Positions 21,171 through 31,178 of a DNA stretch of 64,000 nucleotides are shown in pieces (the stretch's first letter is position 1; each line of letters begins with the position of its first letter). Below the pieces are notes generated by a model, which saw nothing but the letters and a program-made list of their open reading frames with translations, made no database searches and was not told the origin of the DNA. The DNA comes from Sacculina carcini (taxonomy: Eukaryota; Arthropoda; Thecostraca; Sacculinidae). The position numbers and the translations under genes were made by a program. The DNA lies in assembly GCA_916048095.2 (NCBI GenBank), contig OU696576.1, positions 1,963,501-2,027,500 on the forward strand, written 5' to 3'.

Positions 21171-21734
21171 TATCTTAAGGTGTTTAATGATTTGCGAAAT
21201 CGACACAGAAACAAACGTACGCTGTGCGTCGCTTTCGCAGACAATTTGCCTATAGTGGCAAGACATTGTATTTCAACACACGCACATGCACATTGTAGAA
21301 CAATATTTTCACAAGAGCGCAATATTTCGGTTGTTATTGAGATTGACGGTGAATTTAAGTTTCAATGGAAGTTTCATAATCGGTCGAATGGATTCCAAAC
21401 ACAAATGCTCTATCACGGGTTCTTTACCGGGAGTATCCATACTCTTGGGGGTATGGGAACCAAAGACCGGGGGTCTGGGTCTCCATTTCTGGCTCCTGGT
21501 ATAAATTATCAATGATTTATATATTACAAAATTATCAATAGTTATGTTTTTCTAGTAATTCTGATTTAAAGTAGAGTAAATTCAAGAAATTGGAGTAATC
21601 TTATCTGGAAGACATACTGGGAAATAATAGAATTGGTGATAATGGTTTGAAAAGTCTAGTAAGAGTGGTTGACACCATAATCGACAATCTACTGGGAGTA
21701 TGGAACCATCAACATGTTAAGAACCCTTGCTGTA
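21171..21734. other. Intergenic DNA between convergent genes
   Basis: A 111-codon frame (21180-21515, +) matches no family I know and has no supporting signals. The rest is AT-rich unique sequence. The two host genes converge here, with stops 1,035 bp apart. Confidence 0.5.
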
Positions 21735-21893
21735 TCAGGCTTCTGATTCCAGCGCACTGTACATGACACCGCGATTATCACCGTTGTTTTTGCTGTGTTG
21801 TTTGCTGCGCACGAGCATGAACACCCCCAAAACGTACAACAAGGTCAGGTCGATGAACCAGTGCGCCACAAACATTATCACCACTTCTTGCTG
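21735..21893 (-). CDS. TMEM45: TMEM45-like exon 4 (terminal)
   Basis: Acceptor ACCTACAG ends at 21894 after a TG-rich tract. 159 bp including TGA at 21737-21735. It encodes EVVIMFVAHWF, a hydrophobic helix, and the tail SALESEA. The alternative acceptor three bases on (CAG|CAAGAA) would drop one Gln. Confidence 0.8.
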   Translation of the reverse strand, partial: QQEVVIMFVAHWFIDLTLLYVLGVFMLVRSKQHSKNNGDNRGVMYSALESEA

Positions 21894-23357
21894 CTGTAGG
21901 TGCGCACACACATACACACGAACACGCATTTTTAAGCAAATGAAGAATAATTAGTAATACTAATAAGTTATGAAAGAAGTCAATAATAATAATGAAAAAA
22001 TCATGCAATAATGCAGTGGTGGCGCCAGGTTATTTTTCCGATGGGGAGTTGAGGAGAGCTAAGGAAATAGATGCGTGGTTTGGCAAAACATGAGGAACTA
22101 CGCTCTAAATGCTAATTGTTCGGAATGTTCATTCGCTCATTGTTGTTTTGGGGGTGCTGAAGGTAAATTTTGGGGAGGGGATTCGGCCCCTTGAAGCCGC
22201 CCTCGGCGCCGCCACTGCTAGCATGTACGGTGAGCTTTTGAACATGCTTTCTCGGGCAAGAGTTGGTATTCAACGCGCCAGTGAGTCTAGTGAATTCGTT
22301 GATTTACGCGAATAGGCGAGGCTTTGAACGATGTCAAAAACGCTGTTGCATGCAGTATTGAAACAATTGAGCACGAGACTCTCGTAGAAGTTTTGAAAAG
22401 AATGTTGAAAGATTTAAATCGTCCAGGATGATGCATCCAAGATGAAATTAATATAAATCGCTAATTATTTACGTATACAAATTTATCAATTACTCAAAAA
22501 ATGTATTTCCATTTAAAACGTTCTTGTCTTTGAAAATATCAGATTTAGAGTGTCTGCATCAAATATAAATGATGGCGGCGATTATGGCGCACCAATTGCC
22601 AGTCTTTGGTGTCCCAGTGTTGCCAGGTGGCCGGCGGATAGAGCACAAAGCCGATCTGCACGAACCAGCTGCCCATTATCATTTGAGACAGACAGCGAGC
22701 CAGCGAAGACACGACTGAACGCGCGCCATTTAGCAAATCCATTAACACACTGATTGCGCTTCCAATCATTGTTAATATCAGCAGATGATGTAGCTGCACA
22801 CACACACGTACACACACATAAACACATATACACATACACAGAACCTCTGCGAGATATTATGAACCCCCCTGAATGCAATACTTGGAATTTCCATTATAGA
22901 TATAGCACCATTACAATAGAGGTCCGACTTTGGGAAAATGCAGGTTCGAGCAGCACTTCGGTCTCCAAGCTGGGGACATATGCGCTACTTGATGCCGCAT
23001 TTTAATATCATGCGTGGGACAACACAGTCCCTCAACACTCGGTTCAACGCTGAAGTTACCACAAAATAAGCTCCTACAGACACAGTAAGAATGAAAAGTT
23101 ACCGTATAGGTGAGATCAAAGTCAAATTGTTTACGTGCATGCAATCATCCAATATTATAATCACATTATACTCGACACACACAAATATTTAACTAAATAA
23201 ACATATATAACAATATATACCTGGAAAAGATAGCCAAGCAACATTGTTCAACAACAAGCTTGTTCTAGAGGAAATAGAACATCTGGAAGGTGGAGTCACG
23301 AACCTCAGATGCATAGCTGGCGGTAAAACTACGAGTAAGAAGAACACACGCACACAT

Positions 23358-23409
<52 letters not shown>

Positions 23410-24806
23410 ACCAGCATCTCGAGTGGTTCGTTTCCACCGGCGTGCCGGTGGAATTTGAAGAGGACGACCTGAGCTAGTTGGCTGAGCAGCATACTCCAGT
23501 GTTCGACATGGGGCAGCGGCGATACACCGTAAAAGTGCAGAGCCCCGACGCATTGTTGAAACAGAAAGACCAAGTAGGCGGCGATATGCTGCATGTTGTG
23601 CATGGAGGGGGAGCGTCCTGCAATGCTGCAGGTCCAGAACTCGCCTGCGCGAGCGCCAGGAGAAAAACACAACACAACAGAGCCGATTTTGTATGCGTAT
23701 GCTACGCTAGAAAATCGAGTATGGACGGAAAATAACGCTTCCCGATCATCAGCAAAATTAGAAATCAACAAAGAATTGTAATTTTCAAAATTTAATGGAC
23801 AATTTAGCAATTTTTTCTTTATTTACGAGAAACATTTATTCAATTTACAATTCAATTTTAATAATTTGAATTGTCTTGATTGGAATATTTTCTGTCAATC
23901 TGGTAATTTTTGGTTGCCGCTGCACGTGCTCAGGATGTGTAAGCTTTGCGGAAGGTGAATTGAGAAACTTGTGTTTCCAGCGGTCTATAGAAATGTAAAA
24001 GTTTCAAAGGCATTGTTCAGTTATAATAATCTGAAGCGATGCTTGAAAAGTTTCATGGATTGAAATCGACTAAAATGGAGACGAAAATCAACAGCGGTGT
24101 GGATGAACATGGCATGTATAAGAGTTGTATAAGTGAGACGTGTGAAAGAAAGAAAGGCTTATATAAGATGTGCATGAGAAAGGCGTGTATAAGAGGCGTA
24201 ATATTCGTTTATTGTTGAATATTTCACCATTTTGGCGAAATACGGGTTAATCAAGTTTGCATAATATAATCCGCAGGTTCAAAAATAGATATTGTGGTTT
24301 TGTAGGAATCATAATTATATTTTAGCGACAGGAATGTATTTAATTAAAAATAATTTGACTTTAGCGATATATGATTGTATTTAATTAATAAGAATTTTAT
24401 TTTGGCGAAATATCATTGTAGTTAACTATAATTTAATTTGAGCTTCTTATAATTGTACATAGTTCTTGAGTTAGACGCTGTTCCTTGTAAGTTTCTGCTT
24501 CGTTCCATGCTTTGTATGTAGAGTCTTATCAACACATTTTCCGCTATGTACTAACTGAAATAAATTGCTACTATGTTCGTAATACATTTAATTGTACTCA
24601 CCGAATATTCCGACAAGTATTGGCACAATACTGAGTACGTTTTCAACTGGAATCTTCCTACTGGGCGAGTTCCAGCTGATTTGACCCACAAACGGCACTC
24701 CACGTCTCAACGAGTTGTTGTAGCGAGCCAGCACATTGTAAGACCACCATATTGCCTGCACGAAAAATGCCACACCTGGCAGCACATGACCCGCAAAAGT
24801 GCCCAT
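21735..24806 (-). CDS. TMEM45: TMEM45-like (DUF716) multi-pass membrane protein, four coding exons
   Basis: Four exons join with matching phases: 24806-24602, 23644-23412, 22793-22593 and 21893-21735, giving 265 codons plus stop (human TMEM45B is about 275 residues). It starts MGTFAGHVLPGVAFFVQAIW, the family's GHxLPG start. Exon 2 carries the region before and through a membrane segment (LVFLFQQCVGALHFYG, then FKFHRHAGGNEPLEML). Exon 3 has MGSWFVQIGFVLYPP, the family's W-x-Q-I-G-F-V-L-P motif. Exon 4 has a final membrane helix (FIDLTLLYVLGVFMLV) and a short charged tail. Several hydrophobic segments predict a multi-pass membrane protein. The molecular role of the family is not well defined. 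Fragments of this gene recur at 37172-37290 and in three repeat blocks. Confidence 0.87.
22014..22217. mobile_element. hAT-like MITE in TMEM45 intron 3
   Basis: Termini CAGTGGTGGCGCC and, inverted, CAGTGGCGGCGCC enclose 204 bp with no ORF. GC-rich ends with AT-rich middle and CAG..CTG termini fit hAT miniature elements. The flanking octamers CAATAATG and CTAGCATG agree at five of eight positions, a plausible but eroded 8-bp target-site duplication. Confidence 0.6.
22593..22793 (-). CDS. TMEM45: TMEM45-like exon 3
   Basis: Acceptor GTGTGTGCAG ends at 22794; donor TTG|GTGCGCC at 22592. 201 bp, phase 0 at both ends. It encodes LHHLLILTMIGSAISVLMDL and the conserved GSWFVQIGFVLYPP. The donor is weaker than the others, so the exon end is the least certain of the four. 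Confidence 0.78.
23336..23411 (-). repeat. (TG)n directly after a splice donor
   Basis: On the gene strand the donor GTCAGTG of TMEM45-like exon 2 runs straight into about 70 bp of TG repeats. Similar TG tracts precede the acceptors of exon 3 (22797-22842) and exon 4 (21898-21925). Confidence 0.85.
23412..23644 (-). CDS. TMEM45: TMEM45-like exon 2
   Basis: Acceptor CTCGCGCAG ends at 23645; donor CTG|GTCAGTGTG follows at 23411. 233 bp. Codon two is GAG, giving GEFWTCSIAG after joining. The first 25-35 bp and the neighbouring intron 1 (to 24027) are the part copied into the three repeat blocks. The donor runs directly into (TG)n. Confidence 0.82.
24602..24806 (-). CDS. TMEM45: TMEM45-like exon 1 (coding part)
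   Basis: ATG at 24806-24804; donor CG|GTGAGT at 24601. 205 bp, leaving one base of a split codon. It encodes the GHVLPG start, a first hydrophobic segment, and VENVLSIVPILVGIFG. An upstream AG at about 24818 could mark a 5' UTR splice. Confidence 0.82.
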
Positions 24807-24929
24807 GTGTCCTACTGGATTCGCAGGTATCATCCTGTGTTGTACCCTCGTTGTTCTTGCTTGATATTTGTCTTTTTACTCACTGTGAATTATCTGTTTT
24901 CGTTGCTGCGTCCCGTTTTTGCATCTCTT

Positions 24930-25281
24930 GCATTCGTCGTTGTCTGGTCAGGCTTCGCCCTGCTACTGGTAACCGTGTAATTCCAGTACAACCAGATTCA
25001 TGGTCGAGTTGTCGGCGACTAAACCGGCTCCCCCACTGTTCTGCAGTGAGGAGGGTGGCTAGACACCCGACAGGAAAAAAAACAAAACCTGTTTCAAGGG
25101 CGGATGAGCTATCTGATAGCCAACGGCCATCTAGCATGTTCCAGTTTGCAAACGTGTTTTCATTTTTCTATTTGTGCCTACTCCCTGCTCGCTGTTATGT
25201 TCCTGTCGGTTGTCTTTTTCGCGCCTGTGTATAAATATGTGCGCTATATTAAATATATGTTGTTGTTGTTGTTGTTGTTTA
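24930..25281 (+). mobile_element. SINE-like element with LINE-type 3' tail
   Basis: 24936-25135 (CTGCTACTGGTAACCGTGTA, GTTGTCGGCGACTAAACCGG, ACACCCGACAGGAAA, GATGAGCTATCTGATAGCCA) matches, with divergence, the 5' part of the I-like LINE at 7850-8035. The rest ends GTGCGCTATATTAAATATATG and (TTG)n, the same tail as the LINE ending at 58097 (GTGCGCTATATTAAATACAT then (TTG)n). A 5' end from one LINE family joined to a 3' tail from another suggests a chimeric SINE. It lies upstream of the TMEM45-like start and is antisense to that gene. Confidence 0.6.
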
Positions 25282-25904
25282 TCACTCAAACTGCTGCTTG
25301 CCTGTAAAGTCTTGGCTTGGCAAGCTTGAACTACGTGGCTGAATGTGTAGTATCGTAGATTTATGTCGATGATGTTTGCTTGCAGAAAGTGTTGCGTCAG
25401 ATAGCTCCCCGCTGCAACGCGGCCGTCTGCGCCGCACTGCAACTGCGTTGCAGAATGCAAGAAACCACCAACTGTTGAGTGGTCGCAGCTTGGTGTGCTG
25501 GAAAAATAACTCGGATTATTTTGCTAAATAGCTAAACTTGCATTTAGTTTGTTAAACCAGGATATATTTATAGTATTTTTGTAGCACTCTGATCAAGAAA
25601 GGCCTCTGGGGTAAGTGTCAATATTGAAATGTCGCAAAAATGTAATATAATAACACAAGTTTACCCAAAAAATTATCTGAGGCAAAAATGGGGATAGGTC
25701 TTCTTTTGCTAATTTGGGTGTGCTGAATTTAAATTAATTAATATTTCTGTTCTATCACCTATAGTTTTTTGGCTTATAAATAGTCTCATTTTAGTAGAAA
25801 CAGAGAATATATGTGCACATTTCAAGAGTGAAAGCAGCTTATAACAGATAAGACAGGATAGATAAAGAACACTGATTAATTCAATATTCTTGGTTTATAT
25901 CATT
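25282..25904. other. AT-rich unique DNA
   Basis: No gene, RNA or repeat could be supported here, apart from short hydrophobic frames without features. Confidence 0.5.
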
Positions 25905-26870
25905 ACACAACTCATAGTACCACAGATTGTCAAAAGTGTGTACTATGGTGTATTTTGAGTCCGAGATGCCACGCAAGGTCATGCAGCAGAAGTCTCCCAT
26001 CATGAAGGAGCTCCATTTGCCTTGATAGTTGCTCTCCATCTTCGTAATTTATTGGTGGAGTCTTTCTCCACGCTCCTCACTCATTGCTCGAAGTTTTGGC
26101 GGGAATAAGTTGAGGGGGAATGGAGAAAATGAATCTGGATTGGTACTTTTGCAACTTCTCAATACAGGCTTGGTAAGCTGGTACGCGTGTGTCACCAAAA
26201 GGTCACTACAGACTGAATTGAATGCTTTCCATGCTCTTAGTTCCTTTCAGTTAAGAAGCTCCTCAAAATTAGTATCCTTCAGCACTTCTCAGATCTGAGG
26301 TCCTTCTGAAAGATACTTCCTATGAATATAGAAGCACTAAGACCTGGGAACACAGTAGACAAGTGTTGGAAGGCAGCACCAGTTTTGTCCAACACTTCCA
26401 CGAAATTCTTGATCAAATCAAGCTTGATGTGAAGAGGTAGAAGAAGCACCTTATTCATGTCCACCAGAGGATTTTCCTTGACGCTGTGTTCGCCAGAAAC
26501 AAAAGTGCTTCTCCCGGTCCTTCTGCTTGTAATGCTGGGATACAGCTCGACAAATCCCAGATATAGAGAAAACAGGAGTACTTTGTGAAGCACGTTTGCC
26601 TACCCATAAGCAAATAAATGACCTTGAGTTTCCCACACATACTCCATTGGTGATTGCTATACTTAATAGATTCTAAAAGAAGCTCCATATTGGCATAGGA
26701 CTCATTTAGAGGGACAGAGTGTGGAATGGGAATGCTGGGATGTATATTCCAGTTGTGTAGAAGTACATCCCTGAGACTTCGCTTGAAGAAGTCTATGAAA
26801 AGACGCTAGTCTGGAGGATTATGTGGCAAACCAAGAGACGTGAACAAGCCAGGTATATTTATGCAATAGC
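25905..26870 (-). pseudogene. Broken copy of an uncharacterised transposon-associated gene
   Basis: The minus strand, across three frames, reads MELLLESIKYSNHQWSMCG and LLMGRQTCFTKYSCFLYIWD (about 26690-26540), NPLVDMNKVLLLPLHIKLDL and IKNFVEVLDKTGAAFQHL (26480-26350), then RAWKAFNSVCSDLL (about 26240), and ERLHQ followed by ITKMESNYQGKWSSFM (about 26070-26000). I recognise this order from a family found in many arthropod and other invertebrate genomes, usually annotated as uncharacterised. Its spread suggests a link to a mobile element, but I do not know its function. Several frameshifts and stops make it a pseudogene. Confidence 0.55.
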
Positions 26871-26936
26871 ACAACTTGCGTATATATATGAACATTAAGT
26901 AAATGAATCACTTCATCGGGTACAATCAATATATTT

Positions 26937-26975
26937 GAGTACAACAATTTTCGCCTAACGGCTTCTTCAGATACT
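26937..26975 (-). ncRNA. Hammerhead-like ribozyme motif (Penelope 3' end)
   Basis: On the minus strand: AGTAT, CTGAAGA, one extra A, stem GCC-GTTA-GGC, GAAA, then ATTGTT and GTACT. The last five bases pair with AGTAT before the core (one G-U), as stem I of a type I hammerhead predicts. The one unpaired base at the foot of stem II departs from the textbook core. The inverted copy near 27722-27757 has CTGAAGT in place of CTGAAGA and is probably inactive. Confidence 0.5.
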
Positions 26976-27148
26976 GAAATTCATAAAAATTAACGGCCAA
27001 ATTGCACAATTATATAGCAGACAAAAAACAAAGTCCATACATCATAACAATTGAGTAACTCTCGTAATTAAGCGCTGAAAAAAGGAGTATTTATTGCCAA
27101 TCTTTAGGATTGGCATATTAAATATATTCCCTTGCAGCCGTTGATGAG

Positions 27149-27397
27149 TTATCCATCATCATGCTGTCGTATGTAGGCTGCTTCAGCGTACTTTCTTGTT
27201 GACTCATCTCTGATGCCACTGTGGATGATACACCAGCTGATGGATAGTGGAGAGTTGGTGTGATGCTCATTGTTGTGTTCGAACATCACACCGTTCAGTT
27301 TTGGGCTAATATGCTCCTGCACTCGTATTTTAATAGGTCGACAAGTTTCACCTATGTAGAACCTTCCACATATGGTACAAGTTATCTTATAAATCAC
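27149..27397 (-). CDS. GIY-YIG endonuclease domain of a Penelope-like element (partial)
   Basis: Encodes MIYKITCTICGRFYIGETCR then PIKIRVQEH. It carries the family's Y-x-I-x-C-x2-C start, a YIG motif and the arginine after it, followed by H and E residues. GIY-YIG domains at the C-terminus of Penelope-like proteins cut target DNA. Only about 83 residues remain, with no RT upstream in frame; the sequence to the right becomes the inverted copy. Confidence 0.75.
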   Translation of the reverse strand: MIYKITCTICGRFYIGETCRPIKIRVQEHISPKLNGVMFEHNNEHHTNSPLSISWCIIHSGIRDESTRKYAEAAYIRQHDDG

Positions 27398-27838
27398 ATT
27401 CTTCTCCCAACATTGTGCTTAGCATCACACCAACTCTCCACTATCCATCAGCTGGTGTATCATCCACAGAGGCATCAGAGATGAGTCGACAAGAAAGCAC
27501 GCTGAAGCAGCCTACATACGACAGCATGATGGTGGATCACTCATCAACGGCTGCAAGGGAATATATTTAAAATGCCAATTCTAAAGATAACGCAATTGGC
27601 AATTAATTCTCCATTTTTCAGAGCTTAATTACGAGAGTTACTCAATTGATATGATGCATGGTTTTTTATTATTGTCTGTTATATAATTGTGCAATTCGGC
27701 CGTTAATTTGAATGCATTTCAGTACCTGAAGTAGCCGTTAGGCGAAAACGTTCGCACTCAAATATTTTGATTGTACCCGATGAAGTGATTGATTTACATA
27801 ATTTTCATAATTATACCGGGTGCGTGAGTGAGCATATA

Positions 27839-27840
<2 letters not shown>

Positions 27841-27890
<50 letters not shown>
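27841..27890. repeat. (TA)n microsatellite
   Basis: About 50 bp of uninterrupted TA next to Penelope-derived sequence. Confidence 0.95.
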
Positions 27891-27892
<2 letters not shown>

Positions 27893-28016
27893 TGCTCTGT
27901 TAAATTCTACAGCATTTTCTGTGTTGTTTCTTTTGTATGTACATTTCTCAATACGTCTCACCAGCTTCATCTGGTTTTCAGAGAGCTTTCCCAGTAGTAC
28001 CGAAAAACTCATTTTT

Positions 28017-28060
28017 GCCCGAGGCACCTTTCGACATATATTAATGTCATCTTCAGGGGC
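28017..28060 (-). ncRNA. Hammerhead-like ribozyme, best candidate
   Basis: On the minus strand: GCCC, CTGAAGA, T, stem GACAT-TAATAT-ATGTC, GAAA, then GGTGCCT (stem III AGG/CCT with a TG loop), C at the expected cleavage site, and GGGC. GGGC pairs perfectly with the leading GCCC to close stem I. All three stems and the conserved core CUGANGA..GAAA..C are present in 44 nt, with one extra base at the start of stem II. Such ribozymes are known from Penelope-like elements, where they process element RNA. The call was made by hand folding. Confidence 0.6.
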
Positions 28061-28342
28061 ATATATATACACATAACAATCGTAAATATATATACACTAA
28101 ACTGAAAATCAAATTTGAATGAGACGTTGAATATTCTAGAAAATTCCAATATAAAAGTATATAAAATCATGCCGAGTGCACATTTGCACTGCCGTTTGAT
28201 GTACTTAAATTCTGGTTAGGTGCAGGATGTTGTGATGCGCTTCTCTGTTGGCATGAATTTTATATATTGGAATTTTCTAGAATACATACATATATATATA
28301 TATTTAGATACAAAATGTATGATGTACTCACGTGTCTGGTGG

Positions 28343-28506
28343 ATAAATGATATAAGATGAAGTTGAACTTCTTCAGACACAATATTTATTTTTTTACCAC
28401 AACGTTTCGCCTTACGGCTTTATCAAGCTCCATAAAGCCGTAAGGCGAAACGTTGTGGTAAAAAAATAAATATTGTGTCTGAAGAAGCTCAACTTCATCT
28501 TATATC
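28343..28506. repeat. Palindrome with arms of about 78 bp (Penelope-like ends head to head)
   Basis: ATGATATAAGATGAAGTTGA on the left returns inverted at the right end. The arms include TAAAGCCGTAAGGCGAAACG in opposite orientations around a spacer of about 10 bp (TCAAGCTCC). The GCCGTAAGGC hairpin followed by GAAACGTT is the same architecture as in the ribozyme candidates, but the CTGANGA core is lost. Confidence 0.85.
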
Positions 28507-28680
<174 letters not shown>

Positions 28681-29950
28681 TAGCATTTAAGCCCGCCCGT
28701 TGTGCGGAGAAATTCATACAATAAAATTCATATTGTATTAATAAAACATATTACGAATTAAAAAAGAAAAAAGTAGACTTATAAATATTGGGAATGATAT
28801 TAAGTAATATATATTTTAGAAACATTCTATGGCAATGCTTAATCATTTTTCATCAATTTACTTTGTGTTTGTTTCGTGTTTGAGTTATGAATTATTCCGC
28901 ACGACGGACGGCATTAAATATGAGGCGGGTTGAGCAAAAACATGTTTTCAAGATTGAAATATATATTTCACATTTATACTTTTATATTGGCTAAAACTTT
29001 CCTATGGGTGTACTTTTCTTTTTCCATTTGCATTCCTGTTCTTTTATGAATTTGTTTTGAATACGAATATTATTTTATGAATTGTTCCGCACGACGGGAT
29101 GGCTTAAATGCATCTATAAAAAGTGGGCTTGAATAATAGCAAGGTATATGATATTTTGCTAGCAGTAAATATTCTAGCGGTAAAAGTAGAATAGCTCTTA
29201 AGCAAATTATGCTGGATGATGATGTGAAACCTTAAATATGTTTTGAAATCTGATGATAAATGTACTAGGCATAATACGTAAGAGAAAAAAGATTGCAAAA
29301 GGGCTGTAATATCGGTGTGATCCAAAAAATAACTACTTTATAAATATGATGCATTAGCGGAAGCATTAACCGGCAATTATAGACATGATATAATATTTTT
29401 TTATTTTTCATTGTTTTTATTTTGTGTTTGATTTCTAAATTATTCCTGACGACGGGCGGGCCTATGTATGAGGCGGACTGACTGGATAATATTTCGCCAA
29501 TTATTACAATAAGAATATGCAAATTCAGAACAAGAATTTTCTATTGGTTTAGATTTTACGATTTAGAGTTTTCCATTAGACTGGCTCTTCGCTTATAAAT
29601 ATGTATTACTCTTGTTTTATTAATTGTTCCGCACGACGGGCGGGTTTAATCATTCAATTTCACCGTGTAGAATGAACTCCATTACAAAACTCACGGGTTT
29701 GACTTCAAGATCTAGACTCACTGATGAAAATGTGGATTAAATGATGTATAATTAAATCGCATTATGCAATACATGTGAATTTATCTGTCTTACAGTTTGG
29801 TTTTTATACTATATTGGCGGGCTGCGAGAAAAGTATTGGTGGCCGCGTGTTTGATACCCCTGGCGTAAATAATCTCAAGATTCTGATTACACATTATGAT
29901 CGAATCAGTTTAACTTCGAATCGAATCGAATTCGATTCGAATCAGTCAAC
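28681..29950. repeat. GC-core modules, inverted cluster, and hAT-like end
   Basis: One direct core at 28691 is followed by inverted cores at about 28893, 29082, 29438 and 29625. A hAT-like end in inverted orientation lies at 29815-29865 (GTGTTTGATACCCCTGG). The part 29260-29420 matches 35270-35480 in reverse. An ATTCGATTCGAA palindrome near 29930 lies just before the LINE. No gene was seen. Confidence 0.7.
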
Positions 29951-30117
29951 TCGCCTGGCGACACTCGTGGCGTATGGTTGTGTTCTGGCGGACTCTTCAA
30001 ATTTTTCCTTTGTTGTGTGTGATCCTGGTCGCCGGGTGAGTATTGTGTTCTTTTATTTTTTTTCTTGCTTACTTATAAATTATTGTTTTTATTGTGTACG
30101 TGAGTCCTACGACTACT

Positions 30118-31178
30118 ATGTGTATCTGTGAAACTTGTTACGTCTGTGCCGGCTCCAATGGTGACCCTAGCATGTGCATCGGCTGTAATTTGTGCAGTGC
30201 CTGGTGCCACTTGAGATATGCCCACTTGTCTGGAGTCAAGCAAGATGCTATTAAGCATGTGAACTAGATTTGCTGCCCCTGCCTCGCTAGAGCAAAACTT
30301 GCTCTGAATGTAGTCAACAAATTTGACGATATGTCGTCTCGTTTACTAACTATTGAAGCATCGTTGAAGCCAACACCTGCTTCTTCTGCTCAACTGGTGA
30401 CCGCTGCTGAGCCTGTTGGCTCATATGCGGTAGTCCTCCGGCCAAAGACGGTGACTCACAGGTCCGAGCCGAAACTGTCGCTCCCGCCCTGAAGGATGTG
30501 CAGGTGGTCGGCTCCCGGCAGGCTCATAACGGTGGTCTCGTGCTGTGCTGTCGTTCACCGGGTGCGGCTGCGCGTGCTGCTGAACGCGTTTGAGCAGCTG
30601 TGCCGGGAATTGATGCGCATGTGCCACAGCTGTCATACATTCAGCCAAAGGTGACGGTGGCGAATATACCTCTGGACGCATCAATTGATACGTTTATCGA
30701 TGGTGTGCGGCTCAAGAATCCCGCGCTTGCCGATGTCCCGGCTGCTGAATTGAGGGTGATGTTCTTCACTACTCCCCGCCATGAGCGCATGCACGCTGTT
30801 CTCGCCGTGTCTCCGTATGTAAGGGCCATCATTCGTAGCAGTGGCGACCGTCTGTTTGTTGGCCTGCGTGCCTGCGCTGTTTATGACCGTTATTGGGTCG
30901 CGCGGTACTAAATATGTGCTGGCTTGGGTCACAAAGCGGCCCAGTGCACCCGTTCCGCGACGTGCGGCCGCTGCGCCGGCTCCCACCTGTCATCTGCTTG
31001 CGACCAGTCGGCCCCGCTCAAGTGTGTAAATTGTTCTCGTGCTGGCCGTGATCACCTCCACTCGTCTTTCTCATCGGATTGTCCTTCTTTTGTCGCCGTC
31101 CGAAATAGTATTCGTTCCCACACTGCCACTTCCTCCTCTTTCACTTGTTCCACTAGCTCTCGTCAAACTTCTGCCTGA
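30118..31178 (+). pseudogene. LINE-A ORF1: PHD finger plus CCHC knuckles
   Basis: From ATG at 30118 the frame reads CETCYVCAGSNGDPSMCIGC, then NLCSAWCHLRYAHLSGV, a stop at 30265, then ICCPCL: a PHD finger broken by one stop. Further on, KVTVANIPLDASIDTFIDGV and FTTPRHERMHAVLAVSP (30651-30810), then GLGHKAAQCTRSATCGRCAG and CVNCSRAGRDHLHSSFSSDC (30924-31080) form knuckles. Frame changes occur near 30480-30600 and 30910. It probably binds element RNA. A second PHD-type ORF1 lies at 15159. Confidence 0.7.

Larger units (their letters stand above)
26897..27797. mobile_element. Two Penelope-like element 3' ends in inverted orientation
   Basis: 26897-27269 and 27422-27797 are inverted copies of the same sequence, from TCACTTCATCGGGTACAATC to ATCCATCAGCTGGTGTATCA. 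The minus-oriented copy carries the end of a GIY-YIG endonuclease gene (27397-27149). Both copies carry a hammerhead-like motif near their outer ends. Inverted pairs are a known arrangement of Penelope-like retroelements. Confidence 0.75.

Noticed and set aside
21180..21515. 111-codon frame between the convergent genes
   Set aside because: No known motif, no splice or start context, and overlapping alternative frames.
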